This document shows, one piece after another, positions 54,278-64,000 of a DNA stretch of 64,000 bases (the stretch's first letter is position 1; each line of letters begins with the position of its first letter). The DNA lies in contig CM020620.1 in assembly GCA_009829735.1 (NCBI GenBank), positions 8,076,545-8,140,544 on the forward strand. The letters are read 5' to 3'. The position numbers and the translations under genes were made by a program. This stretch comes from Pyropia yezoensis (taxonomy: Eukaryota > Rhodophyta > Bangiophyceae > Bangiales > Bangiaceae). The notes below the pieces were generated by a model, which was not told the origin of the DNA, did no database searches, and worked only from the letters and a program-made list of their open reading frames with translations.

Positions 54278-54650
54278 GAGTGGCGTGTCGCCACCACAGG
54301 GGGGAGGGTGGGGACGGGGAGGGGCGCTCGGGCGGGATGGCCGACTTGGTGTGGCGAGTGCGGATCTTGGTGCTACTGTACTGCACCCACCCTCCGCCAC
54401 GCCCAATGAAATCTCACGGAAGATAACAAGAGTAGGGCATCCACAAGACAGCATGCCATTGCCCCGTGCTTCCAGATACGACATGCGATTGGCTCAAGTC
54501 AATTCACTGTCTTCTTCTTGTTTCCATCAGTACGGATTGATCTGTTGACGCCGCCGGCGCGCAACCACCGAGGTCGGATTGGGTGTTGCGTCACGCCACG
54601 ACCGCACTCTACACACCGCTCCTCCCTTTCACAGTGTGTTCCACTGGGCA
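54278..54650. other. spacer upstream of the TrmL gene
   Basis: About 370 bases, noticeably less GC-rich from 54370 on. It contains TACTGTAC at 54374-54381 (about 275 bases before the TrmL ATG), a CCAAT box near 54401 and an ATTGG near 54489. It probably holds the TrmL promoter. No gene. Confidence 0.4.
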
Positions 54651-56200
54651 ATGGCAGCCTTCGTCCCCTTCACGGCACCTGCGCGGGCGCCGTGGTGGTC
54701 TGGCTCACGCGTCGCGGGTGGTCCCCCCCCCCCCGGTGCTGCCACTCTTGCCGGTGGTCACTGCTGTCGCCGCCGCCGCGCCGCCGCCGCCGCTGGCCCC
54801 GCCGCTCCCCGCCGCGGGGGGCGCGTCGTCATGGCCGTCGACGCAGGCGGTGACTCTGCCGCTGCTGCTGCCACTGTCGCCGCCGCGGCGGGCGCGGCAG
54901 CGGCGGTTCCCGCAGCGGCAGCCGCGGCGTCGACGGTAGCGGCGGCGGCGGTGGCGGCACGCACCGACGGGGAGCCGCCCAGCGGGGCGACCGCCGCCAG
55001 CGGACCCGCCGGCAACGCGGCCAGTGACGCCGCGGACGCCGACGCCGACGCCGACGTCGACATGGCCGCCGCCGCCGCTCCCGCCGCTGCCGACGCTGCC
55101 GCCGACGCGGGCGTGCCCGCGACCGTGGGCGACGTGCCCGCCGCGGTGGCGGGCCCGGACAACAAGTTTGGCGCGGGCACCCGCGCGACGGGCAAGCTCC
55201 TCCGCGCCGACGGCTCGCCAATGCTGCACGTGGTGTTTGTGAGCCCCCAGATTCCTTGGAATACGGTACGTTTTTGCGTGGGTGGGGCAGGGGGGTGGCG
55301 GGTTGGCGAGGAGTGGGGGTGGGGTGTGAGCGGTGATCGGGGGGGCGGGGGGGTGGTGGCGATAATCGTGAGGTTGGGGTGTTTGGTGCGGGATGGATGG
55401 CGCCGCCGCGAGAGGCGGTGGAGGGGGGGGCGGGCGGGATGTTCTATCGTGAGAGAGGGTCAGAACTGCTGGGGGGGAGGTGGGTGGGCTGGTTGGGTGT
55501 GGGCGAGCGTTGTGCGTGGCATAGGGGGAAGGGTGAAGAGCGCTTACCCGCTGCGTCGGGGAGAGGGAATCCGAGCTCGGACTGACGGTCAGCGGCCATG
55601 TCGGGCATGTCGTGCACACGCATTGCACCCCTCCCCCCCCCCCCCCCCCCCCCTCTCCCTCTTGCCCTTCCTTCCGTTTGGTCCAACCGCCCCCCCCACA
55701 CCGACGCGCAGGGCAACATTGGGCGCACCTGCCTGGGCTTGGGCGTCTGCCTGCACCTCGTCCCGCCCATTAGCTTTTCCCTGTCGGCCGCCGCGGTGCG
55801 GCGGGCGGGCCTCGACTACTGGTGGGCCGTCGACGTGACCGTCCACGAGTCGTGGGCGCACTTTCGGGACAAGGTCCTCCCTGGCCTCGGGGACGCGTAC
55901 TTTTACACCAAGCACGCGGCGGTGACGCAGACGGACGTGGAGTACGACCTTGGCCGGGGGGTGGTGCTTCTGTTTGGCTCTGAGACAGACGGCTTTGACT
56001 CGATCGCCGGCCAGTGGGAGGACGTGCCGGGCGCCACGCCGGTGGCGTTTCCCATGGTCGAGGGCGACCGCTTCCGCGCGTTTAACCTGAGCACCTCGGC
56101 GAGTATGGCCGTGTGGGACGCGTACCGGCAGGTGACGCTGGGCCGCCGGGCGGCGGCAAAGGCGGTGGCGACGGTCCAGGGGGGGGGGGGGCAAGCATAG
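54651..56200 (+). CDS. trmL: tRNA (cytidine/uridine-34 2'-O)-methyltransferase, organelle-targeted
   Basis: Two exons, 54651-55265 and 55712-56200, with a 446-bp intron (GTACGT...GCAG) in phase 0, give 367 residues. The N-terminal 70 residues are basic, Ala/Ser/Pro-rich and lack acidic residues (MAAFVPFTAPARAPWWSGSR...), a likely plastid or mitochondrial transit peptide. A low-complexity Ala/Asp linker follows. The C-terminal 165 residues are the SpoU/SPOUT TrmL fold: VFVSPQIPWNTGNIGRTC, RRAGLDYW, LLFGSETDGF and the knot motif PMVEGDRFRAFNLSTSAS. TrmL methylates the wobble ribose of tRNA-Leu in bacteria with SAM as donor, so this copy probably serves an organelle. The splice junction falls exactly inside the first conserved motif, which validates the intron. 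Convergent with the IPI1 gene. Confidence 0.9.
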
Positions 56201-56682
56201 GCGGGGGGGGGGTGGGGGGGGGGGGGGGGGTGCGAGCCTGGGGGGGTGGGGGAGAGGGGGGAAGGGGTGGGCAGTGGGGTCTACCGAGGATGCAGGGGGG
56301 GGGAGGGCGGCGGCAGTGGGGGCAGCAGGGAGAGGAGGGAGGGAAAACCGCGGGCAGAGGTGGGGGAGGCGGGACCGCGGACAGAGGTGTAGGGGAGGGA
56401 GGGGTTGGTACTGGGCGGCTGCCCGCCGACGTGCGCCGCCCGCGCTGAGGTGCTGTGCCTACGGGTCCCCCCATAAAGCACCTTGGGTCCGTGGCCGCCG
56501 CCCGCCACCACGGGCAGGGTCGCCGTTGTGTACTTTTCCACGCGACCAGTGCGGGCGCCGCCGGCAGACCCCGTGCCGGTCGCCCCTCGTCCCGTGTGTG
56601 GCCTCTCGCCACTGTCCCTCCTCCAACGTGGTGCCATCCCTCCTCGCCCAAACACCCCCCACCCCCCCGCCCCCCCCCGCCT

Positions 56683-57963
56683 TCAATCCCTGCCCGCCAA
56701 GCCAAACGCCTTCCACAGCCGGCGGGCCGCCGCCCCCGCGCCCGCCGCGTCTAGCGCCGCCACCACCCGGCGTACCCCGTCGGCGCCCCCCACCGCCGCC
56801 GCATCGTACCCCTCGTGGGCGTCCACATCGGCCGCCGCCACCGCCGCGTCGGCCAGCGCCGCCACCCCCGGCGCGACGACCCGCCACGCGGCGGCGGCGT
56901 CCCCCCCCCCCCCGCCGCCACCGCCGCCTCCACCGCCGCAACGCCCACGGCGGCGAGGCCCCGGCCGCCCACCCGGGACGCGGCCAGCGTGTCGACGGCC
57001 GCCGCCACTGTCGTGGCGGCGGCGGCGGCGCCGCCACCGGCGTCACTGCCGCTGCCGGCGGCGGCAGCGGCAGCCGCGGCGGCGGCCATGGCCGCCACCG
57101 CCGCCGCCGCCGTGGCGGTCGCGTACGCGTCGGCGGCCCTGTCACTGCCGGCGGCCCCGTCCCTGCCGGCGGCGGCCGCCGCCACTGCCGACAGGGCGCG
57201 GAGCAGGGGGGCCAGCGGGGGCAGGGGCGCCCGCCCGCCGGCCACGCCGCCGCCGCCGCCGCCGCCGTCGGTGGCGGCCGCGTCGGTGGCCATTGCCGCC
57301 ACTGCCGTGGGCAGACGTGCGTCGGCCCCCCCATAGTAGACCAACGCCGCCAGAGCGTCGCCCCACGCGGCGGCAGCATCCCCCCCGGCGCCTCGCCCCC
57401 CCCCCCCCCCCTCACCGCCACTGTCGCCGGCCCTACCGCCGGCCCCGGCCCCGTCGCCGTCGCCGTCGCCGTCGTCGTCGCCGTCGCGGCGGCAACGGCG
57501 GCGCGGCGGCCCAGCGCCGGCAGCGCCGACGCAACGGCGCCAACGAGGGCGGCGGCGGTGGCCCCGCTGGCGTCACAGCGGGCGGCCACGCCCGCCGCGA
57601 GGCGCGCCCAGGCGGGCCCGTCGGCGGCCGCCGCCGCCGCCGCGGCGGTGCGAGGCAGCGCCGCCGCCACCGCCGCCGCCACTGCCGGCGGCAGCGCAGA
57701 CGCCGCCGCCGCCGCCGCCGCCCCCGCGGCCGCCCCAGACGGCCAGGCCGCCGCCACCCCGCGGGGGGGCGGCAGGAGCAGCGTGCCCAGGAGGTCGCGG
57801 CACGCGGGGGCGGCCGCGCCGGCCGGCGCCGCCACCCACGCCGCCGCCCAGGTGGCCGTCGCCGCCCCGCGGGCGGGGGGGGGCAGGTGCGCCGCCGCCG
57901 CCCGCAGCAGCGCCGCCGCCCGCGCAATGGGCGTCTCCGCCGCGTCGGGGGGGGGAACGGGGG

Positions 57964-57994
<31 letters not shown>

Positions 57995-59661
57995 CCCACC
58001 ACCCCGGCCGGCGGGACCGGCCAGCAGCGCCCGGCCGCTTACCGCCGAGGCCACCGCCGCCTCCAGCGCCACCACCGCCGAGGCGGCCACGTCCGCCCAC
58101 GACGGCGCCGCCGATGGGCCACCGTCCTTCCCCCCCCCTCCCCCGCCGCCCCCCCCCCCCGCCGCCGCCACCGCTGAGGCCGCCCCCGCCGTCGCGGGGA
58201 GGGCGTCTAGAAACGCACACAACGCCCCCGCAACGGCCGTGTCGGCGACGCGGCGGAGGGCGGCCACCCCACCCCCCCCTCCGCCCCCCCCAACGCGGCC
58301 ACCCCCCCCCCCACCTGCGGCGGCCGTCCCCAGCGGCGCTGCGGCCACCACCGCCGGCAGCAGCGCGGTGCCGACCGCGGCGGCAGCCGCCGCGTCGGTG
58401 GGGAGCACAGGCGGGAGGGCGGCGAGCGTGGCGGCCGCCGCGCGGAGCGTGCGCGCCCGCGCGGCCGCGTCGGTGCCGTCCCCGGCGGGCGCCGCCTCCC
58501 CCCACACCGTCCGGAGGGTGGTGGCGAGTGCCGCCGCCGCCGCCGCCGGCAGCGCCGCCCGCCCCTGGTGCCGGGGGGGCAGGGCGGGGGGGGGGGCACC
58601 CCCGCCCGCGGCAGCCCCCGCTGTAGCCGCCAAAGTGGCCGCGGGGGGGGGGGGGGCGCCTGCTGGGGCGGGCGCCCATGGCGGCGGCGGCGGCGGCGGC
58701 GAGCGGGCGGCGGCGTGAAAGGCCCACCGGCCAGTCGGGGCGCCCCCCTCCCCTCCCGCCCCGCCACCCCCATCCCCCCCACCGCCCCACCCAGACGACA
58801 GCGTCGCCGCGGCGCCCCCTCCCCCCCCGCCCCCCCTACCGCTCCTCTCCGCGGCGGCGGCAGCGGCGGCGGCGTCCAGGTACGCCCCCACCGCCTCGAG
58901 CGTCACCGCCCGCCCCTCCCAGGACGTTGCCGACGCGGCGGCGCCGAGGAGGGCGGCGCACAGCCCCCCCCCCCCCCCCCCCGGGGCGCCGCCGCCGCCG
59001 CCGCCCGCGGCGGCGTCATCGACGGTGGCGAGCCCCCCCCCCCAGCGGCGGCCAACCCCCCCCAGCACCGCCGTCACCGCCCGCGCCGCGTCGGCGCGCA
59101 CCGGCGGGCGGACGTGCGTCAGGGCCGCCGCCAGCCGGGGGGCCAGCCCCGACGACGCCGCCGCCGCCACCCCCGGCGCCCGCGCCGCCGCCACGCCCAG
59201 CAGCCGCACCGCCGCGGCGCGCACCGGCGGGTCCACGTCGTCCAGGCGGGCGGCGGCGCCGTCGAGGACCGCCGCCGCGTGAGGGGGGGCGTTGCCACCA
59301 CCACCAACACCGCCGCCGCCGCCGCCGCTGCCGGCCGCGCGGGACGACGCGGATGCCGGGAGGACCGGCCAGCCAGTGGCAATGGTGGTCAGCGCAGCGA
59401 GCGCGTCGCGGCGGGTGGGCGCCGCCGACGCAGCGGCGCGGGAGAGGAGGGTGGCCAGCGACAGCCGCCGGCTGGGGATGCCCGACGCAATGTCGTGGAT
59501 GTCGGGGGGAGGGCGCGCGGCGGCGGCCGCCGCGGCTGCTGCTGCCGCCGCCGCCGCCGCCGCTGCCGCGGCAGGGCCGTCAGAGTCGCCGCCCGGTGCC
59601 GCAGACGGGCCGCCGTGGCGCCGGCCACCGCCGCTGCCGCCGCCGCTGCCGCCGCCGCTAC

Positions 59662-59692
<31 letters not shown>

Positions 59693-59890
59693 GCGGCCGG
59701 GCGCAACGGCGGTGGACACGGCCGCCTGGGCCGACAGGAAGATGCGCCGCGACCGCACCGCCGTGGAGGTGGCATTGGCGGCGGGGCGGGAGCGGGCGCC
59801 GAGCTTGGCCCGCCCCTTCTTGACAAAGTCCCGCGGCGGCTTGGCCGACCCGGCCTTGGCCGCCGCCGCCGCCCGCCGGGACTTCGGCAT
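56683..59890 (-). CDS. IPI1: IPI1/TEX10-like ribosome biogenesis protein, frame-disrupted
   Basis: TEX10/Ipi1 is part of the Rix1/PELP1 complex that promotes ITS2 processing and 60S maturation in the nucleolus. The N-terminus is diagnostic: MPKSRRAAAAAKAG, DFVKKGRAKLG, NATSTAVRSRRIFL and LATLLSRAAASAAPTRRDALAAL, followed by Ala-rich HEAT-like helices (AAARLDDVDPPVRAAAVRLLG). A Gly-rich insert sits at residues 70-110. The frame runs to about 57412, then continues in a second frame after 16 C (57396-57411; segment LVYYGGADARLPTAV) and in a third after 13 C (56901-56913), ending RLWKAFGLAGRD at 56683. Both jumps are at homopolymers, so length errors are likely. The first frame, if taken literally, would run on into unrelated Arg/Pro-rich sequence to 56459. 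Total about 1070 residues, a little longer than human TEX10. Confidence 0.75.
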
Positions 59891-60417
59891 GGCGCCTCCG
59901 TACGGGAGGGAGGGGGGGGAACGCGCCTGCGAGAGGAGGGAGCAAGGGGAGGGGGGGACGGAGGGGAGGGGAGTAAGAGAAGGAGGGGGCGACAGCAGAG
60001 TGCTGCACAGGCGCGGAAACGCCTAGGAGTAGCGCAGTGGGGGCCACTGCAAGCGGCGGGCGGGCGTCGGACCCCGTCGGTAGCCACGGTCTTCGCGAAA
60101 CGGCGGGGAAGGGGAAGAGGATGAAACGACAGAAGGGCCGCCGACGTGCGACAAACTCATCCAACGAAAAAGAGAGCCACGAAAACTGACAGGCGCTTTT
60201 CACTGGATCAACGCAAGATCTTCGTTGCCCAAAGCTGGTGCTTCACCGACGACAAGGTCAAGGGCGAAAACCAGGTCTTGTCCGCCGAGCTCGGTCTGGT
60301 GACGACAGCCCTGTCGACATCCGACCCAGTTGCTGCCGACCGCATCCTGCGGCCGGTCACCCCGCCGCGGCCGCGGCAGCGCCCCTCCCCCCTCTTCGTT
60401 TCTGCGGGTGGTGCCCC

Positions 60418-61539
60418 ATGGCCGGCACCGCCTTTCTTGGCACCGCCGCGGTCACCCTCTGGCGCTGCCGCCCCGCCGTCGGGGCGGCAGCGGCGGCCAC
60501 GGCCCTACGCCGCTGCGCCACCGGGTGCCCCCCCCCGCGCCACGCGCGCCGGCCGGCAACGGCCGCGTCGGGGTCGGCGGCGGCGGCGGCGGCGGCTCCT
60601 CCCCCCCCCCCGCCCCGCCCGTCCGCCCCTCCGCCGGCGTCGGTGCGGGCGGGCGCTCCCGCTGCCGCCGCGCCCCTCCAGCCCCCGCGGACCGACCCGC
60701 CCCGTCGCTCCCTGACGCTGGCCGTGGCGTCGCCCGCCGCGACCGAGCGGCTGGGCGCCGCACTGGGCACCGCCGCCGCCGTTGGGGACGTGCTCCTGCT
60801 GCACGGGCCGCTGGGGTGTGGCAAGACCACCCTCGCGCGGGGCTACGTCCGCGCCGCGGTGGGCGAGCCGGGCCTGGCGGTGACGTCGCCAACGTACCTG
60901 CTGGACAATGTGTACACAGTGCGGGAGGGCGCGGGGGGCACTGCCGACGGCGGGCTTCACGGCGGTGGCCCGCCCGGGGGGGAGGGGGGGGAGGTGGGGT
61001 CGCCGCCCTTGGCCGCGGCGCCTGATGCCGCCCCCACTCACCTGGGCGGCGGCCTCTCCCCAGGGGGGCGGGTGCACCACATGGACCTGTGGCGGCTGCC
61101 GTCGGCCGACAGCCGCGCATTTGTGGACTGGGAGGAGGTGTACGGGCGGTGCGTGGCGCTCATCGAGTGGCCCGACCGGCTGGGCGACGGCCTCACGCCG
61201 GCCTGCCGGCTGGACGTGGTGGTGGGGATGGGCGCCCCCTGGGACGACCGCGCCAGCAGGGGTGCCGAGGGGGGGGAGGGGGGGGGGGGGGGGGGGGGGG
61301 GGGCGCCCCGGGAGGCGCACCAAATCAATGACTGGGGCTTTGAGGAGGACGCCGACGCCGCGGACGATGGCGACGCTGCGACCGGTGCGGGGGGGGAGGA
61401 GCGAGGCGCAGCGGGGCCCGCGGGCGACCGCACGGTGACGCTCGACGGGCGGGGGGCCGCGTGGGTGAGCCGCCTCGACGCCCTGCGCCGACGCGTCGAG
61501 GCGGGGGAGGAGCCGCTCCTGGAAATGCGCAGCACGTAG
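60418..61539 (+). CDS. tsaE: TsaE-type tRNA threonylcarbamoyladenosine biosynthesis ATPase, organelle-targeted
   Basis: 373 residues. TsaE (YjeE) is the P-loop ATPase that drives the TsaB/TsaD complex making t6A37 in tRNAs that read ANN codons; in eukaryotes it is an organellar protein. The first 90 residues are Ala/Arg/Pro-rich without acidic residues, a likely transit peptide. The enzyme core has the Walker A GPLGCGKTTLARG (about residues 130-142), SPTYLLDNVY (about 156), the Walker-B-like HHMDLWRL (about 220) and LIEWPDRL (about 248), in the family order. A Gly-rich loop of about 30 residues interrupts the region after the P-loop. A run of more than 30 G encodes a poly-Gly stretch near residue 290, after which the frame still ends sensibly (RTVTLDGRGAAWVSRLDAL). 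Divergent from IPI1, 527 bases apart. Confidence 0.9.
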   Translation: MAGTAFLGTAAVTLWRCRPAVGAAAAATALRRCATGCPPPRHARRPATAASGSAAAAAAAPPPPPPRPSAPPPASVRAGAPAAAAPLQPPRTDPPRRSLTLAVASPAATERLGAALGTAAAVGDVLLLHGPLGCGKTTLARGYVRAAVGEPGLAVTSPTYLLDNVYTVREGAGGTADGGLHGGGPPGGEGGEVGSPPLAAAPDAAPTHLGGGLSPGGRVHHMDLWRLPSADSRAFVDWEEVYGRCVALIEWPDRLGDGLTPACRLDVVVGMGAPWDDRASRGAEGGEGGGGGGGGAPREAHQINDWGFEEDADAADDGDAATGAGGEERGAAGPAGDRTVTLDGRGAAWVSRLDALRRRVEAGEEPLLEMRST

Positions 61540-61798
61540 GGGGTGGCCTGGGGGGGTGGCCGCGCGCACGCCTGCAGGCGCCGCCACGCGAACGCCCAAG
61601 CCCTCCTCCGTGAAATCGCCACCTCCAACAGTGAAACGTGCGTGCGTGCTTGGTACAACGGAACAGGGGCGCCCGCTGCCGCGAGTCGTTTTCGGTCCAG
61701 CTCTCGCCAACCTGTTGAGAAGGTGAGTAGCGGGGAGCGGCTGGCCAAGACAAGAAAAAAAAAAAAACAGAATTTGATGACAAAAAGGACTCTCCTGC

Positions 61799-62883
61799 CT
61801 AAGCGGTCACAGCAAACTTGCGCTTGGGGAACGCCCGGTCCTTCTTGATCGTCTTGGTGCTCTTAAGGTTGAGCTCGTGCTTGGTCAGCCGGCGGCGAAT
61901 GGCGCGAGTCTTCTTCGGCCGCAGGTCCAGGGGCAGGAACTTCTTGTTCTTGTAGTACCCACGCAGGGCCTTGCGCTGCGTCTGGGAGATGACCGTCAGG
62001 ACACGGGCAATGGACTTGCGGACGTCCTTGCTGCGCACGGTGATTGTAGACAGGGGCGGGCGCACATGGGCAAGGGGGGACAATGGAGAGCAGAAATACC
62101 ACAATAGGCACAATAGATGGTCATGGCGGGACCGTTAGAGCTCCGTACACGGTCGCACAATGTGCCGAGGGTTGCATCGCCCAACTTGGCAGCCCACAAG
62201 CTACGCGACAGCGCCCGTGGCTCGCCGTCAGCGACGAGCAGCGGTCCGCTTCCGTTCCAAACGAGAAGCACAGGCAGTCGATATCCACCATCCAGTTCGA
62301 TATCAAGCATCCGGTGCAGGCCTTGCACACAGCCAGCCGCGCAGAAGATCGATCGAAAACGTACATCTTAGAGATCTTGGACGCAGCGCCGCCAGTCACC
62401 TTCGCCACGCGAAGCTGCCCAAGCTCTTGCTTGAGGTCATCCTGCAAGCGCAAAAATAGTGACAAGAACGAAGGAGAGGAACGCATGCGCGAGTTGGACG
62501 TCAGCAAAGCTGCTCCAAAGGGCAATAATACAGCACCACAGAGAACCCGCCCATACATCACGCTGGAAACAAAGAACACAAACATAGCAGAACACAAACC
62601 ACCCTCTCTCCACGCGCGACGTACCAGTTGCTTGACCAGGTCGGCCTTGGTCTTGGTACGCAGCTCCGTGGCCTTCACCGTCGCTGCGCAGTGAGATAAG
62701 TGAGACGAGAACACAGGATTCCAGAAAAAGTGTACGATGTAGATGCAGGGGGACGTCAGTTGTGCTCGAGGCCATCAGAGAAGAAAGCCGGACAGAAGAG
62801 CGGCCCCCTCGCCAGGCTCACCGCTCCTGTCGCAACGGAGAGCGCAGTTGCAGAGTTCGTCCACAGACTCATCACGTACTCAT
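61799..62883 (-). CDS. RPL35: cytosolic ribosomal protein L35 (uL29), four coding exons
   Basis: Large-subunit protein uL29 at the polypeptide exit tunnel. Exon 1 contributes only ATG plus one base (62883-62880), exon 2 is 62683-62625, exon 3 is 62441-62365, and exon 4 is 62030-61799. All three introns start GTACGT and end CAG, and the phases fit. The protein reads [78 protein letters not shown] and ends KFAVTA, about 123 residues, the normal length. The tiny first exon is inferred because exon 2 lacks a start, has an AG directly before it, and the only upstream ATG-plus-donor with the right phase is ATGA|GTACGT. Convergent with TsaE (260 bases apart). Confidence 0.9.
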
Positions 62884-63485
62884 GGTGAAGTCGTACCGCA
62901 AGCGGCAGTAAAATGGAACAGAACCGCGGGGAAGGGGGGGGGAAGAGTGCAGCGATGAAGAGGGCGCGGTCACCACGACGGCCAGGGTTGGACGCCGACG
63001 GTACTGACGTCGCAGCCACCGCACCGGCGCAAGGATCGATCGTCGTGGGGTGTCATAATTCCGTGCCGCAAAGTTTGACTTGCCCGTTCAAGGGCGCTTC
63101 AGAAGAAAGCAATCATGTTTCACGGTAGTCAAATTGTACTATTTACCTGTCCACGACAGGTGTCTCATACGTAATGCAGCAAGAGAGTGGGTTTGTATTG
63201 ACGGCACACGGTGTCGACTACTCTGATGCGCCTCTTTGCGTTGAGGTCGGGTGTCATATGTCGAAGTGACCGTGCGGTACGGCATTGCTCGGTGCGCTTG
63301 TCGCAATCAGCCGTAATGGCAGTTTTTTTTTTTTCTCTGCTTCAGGTGCAGCGTACTGTACCCGCTCGACCATGAAGTCTTGCAGATTTTAGTACGTCAT
63401 GCTGGGGCGGTAAAGGAGAGCGTCACGATGAGGCAAATGGATGCAAAGTACCGTCTCGACACTTCCCCATGACAAGGCCTGATGT
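62884..63485. other. spacer between NOG1 3' end and RPL35 start
   Basis: About 600 bases, moderately GC-rich, with a T11 tract near 63323 and GTACTGTAC at 63353-63361. It should carry the RPL35 promoter and the NOG1 3' untranslated region. No gene recognised. Confidence 0.4.
63353..63361. promoter_or_regulatory. GTACTGTAC motif
   Basis: Perfect copy of the recurring intergenic 9-mer, about 470 bases upstream of the RPL35 start and 125 bases beyond the NOG1 stop. Confidence 0.25.
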
Positions 63486-64000
63486 CTACCTGCGGTCGTT
63501 CTTGCCCACCCCCCGCTTGCCCACAATCATGTGCTTGGGGTTCTCGTTGTAGATGAGGCGGTCGCCCTCGCCCTTGCGAGCCTCCCGACGGATCCGCTTC
63601 TCTGTCTTCGCACGAGCCGCCTTCTCCGCCATCTTGGCATGGCTCAAATCCCGGATGCCTGAGGTACTGCCCACCCGAATGCGCTTGGATGCACGCGGCC
63701 CAACGCTGACGCTGCGGCTGTTGCTGCGGCCGCCCGCGTCCGCACCCGTAGCGGCCACCACCGACGTCGAACGGTTGCGCTTTGAGCCAGACGCTGCCAC
63801 CGCCGAGCCTCCATCGGACGAGCCGTGGCCGCGGGGACCCTTGGAGCGCCCACGAGACCGGCCCCGCACCTTCTCAGTCAGGTCTTCCACGTCCTCGTTC
63901 TCCATCCCCAGTGACTGCAGGTGGCTGCGGAAGTCCTCCACGTCCAGGCCCTTGCGGGCGCCGGCGCTACGGCTCACCGACATGCGGCCGCGCTGCCGTT
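63486..64000 (-). CDS. NOG1: NOG1/GTPBP4 nucleolar GTP-binding protein, C-terminal part
   Basis: The last 170 or so residues of a protein that runs off the right edge of the window; the ATG at 63983 is internal, because the frame is open beyond it. NOG1 is an essential Obg-family GTPase of 60S subunit maturation. Only its C-terminal tail is visible: a variable Ser/Arg-rich part (RGRSRGRSKGPRG), then the conserved ending IRDLSHAKMAEKAARAK, RREARKGEGDRLIYNENPKH and GKRGVGKNDRR, matching the family's GEADR...PKHL..GKR...DRR signature. The GTPase domain lies outside. It has the same direction as RPL35, 600 bases upstream of it. Confidence 0.8.
   Translation of the reverse strand, partial: RQRGRMSVSRSAGARKGLDVEDFRSHLQSLGMENEDVEDLTEKVRGRSRGRSKGPRGHGSSDGGSAVAASGSKRNRSTSVVAATGADAGGRSNSRSVSVGPRASKRIRVGSTSGIRDLSHAKMAEKAARAKTEKRIRREARKGEGDRLIYNENPKHMIVGKRGVGKNDRR

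Noticed and set aside
48700-54297. 1865-codon minus-strand Gly/Pro-rich ORF
   Set aside because: Exact mirror of the repeat array; no start context, signal or conserved part. The plus frame gives a coherent rod-helix-tail protein.
56459-56682. Literal C-terminus of the first IPI1 frame
   Set aside because: After the 16-nt C run this frame becomes Arg/Pro/Gly-rich and extends past the sensible stop at 56683 found in the frame-corrected reading.

Overview
This window looks like nuclear DNA of a very GC-rich, intron-poor eukaryotic alga, most probably a red alga of the Porphyra/Pyropia (Bangiales) type. The reasons are: coding regions saturated with GCC/GCG/GGC codons; mostly single-exon genes plus a few genes with short spliceosomal introns (donor GTACGT in 7 of the 8 I could place); eukaryotic ribosomal genes (RPL35, NOG1, IPI1/TEX10); organelle-targeted bacterial-type enzymes (TrmL, TsaE); and an NADPH oxidase with extra membrane helices inserted between the two halves of its NADPH-binding region, an arrangement described for red algae. 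Poly-G and poly-C runs up to 42 nt are everywhere. Several conserved proteins change frame exactly at such runs, so parts of the sequence may carry homopolymer length errors. The species assignment is inference.

Layout. 0.6-8.6 kb: an OCA1-like phosphatase (-), a low-complexity Ala/Pro/Ser-rich protein (+) and a spliced membrane-anchored PEBP protein (-). 12.3-15.5 kb: the NADPH oxidase (+). 15.5-22.8 kb: no gene I can support, but a CCAAT-rich stretch with a roughly 470-bp inverted-repeat element, a minisatellite and a strong hairpin. 22.8-29.7 kb: a SAC1/SLC13-type transporter (+), the queuine tRNA-ribosyltransferase accessory subunit QTRT2 (+), and a protein resembling the plant PHLOEM PROTEIN 2-LIKE A10 family (-), the last two broken by homopolymer frameshifts.

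30.6-43.3 kb is a nested transposon. A PIF/Harbinger element (three-exon DDE transposase plus a convergent Myb/SANT-like gene) was hit inside transposase exon 1 by a full-length Ty3/gypsy chromovirus (30976-40354). The two 468-bp LTRs look identical and the 5-bp target duplication GTCAG is intact. The retroelement has gag, a -1 frameshift signal, a pol with chromodomain, and an unusual 647-codon antisense ORF between pol and the 3' LTR. It is also studded with odd-length perfect palindromes, many centred on CAASTTG; this is the most unexpected signal in the window.

43.3-54.3 kb: a CPBP (CAAX-protease-like) membrane protein (+) and a very long Pro/Gly-rich, cell-wall-like membrane protein (+) built from 24-bp repeats in 375-bp higher-order units. 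54.6-64 kb: five consecutive genes of tRNA modification and ribosome biogenesis (TrmL, IPI1/TEX10, TsaE, RPL35, NOG1 C-terminus), arranged in convergent and divergent pairs.
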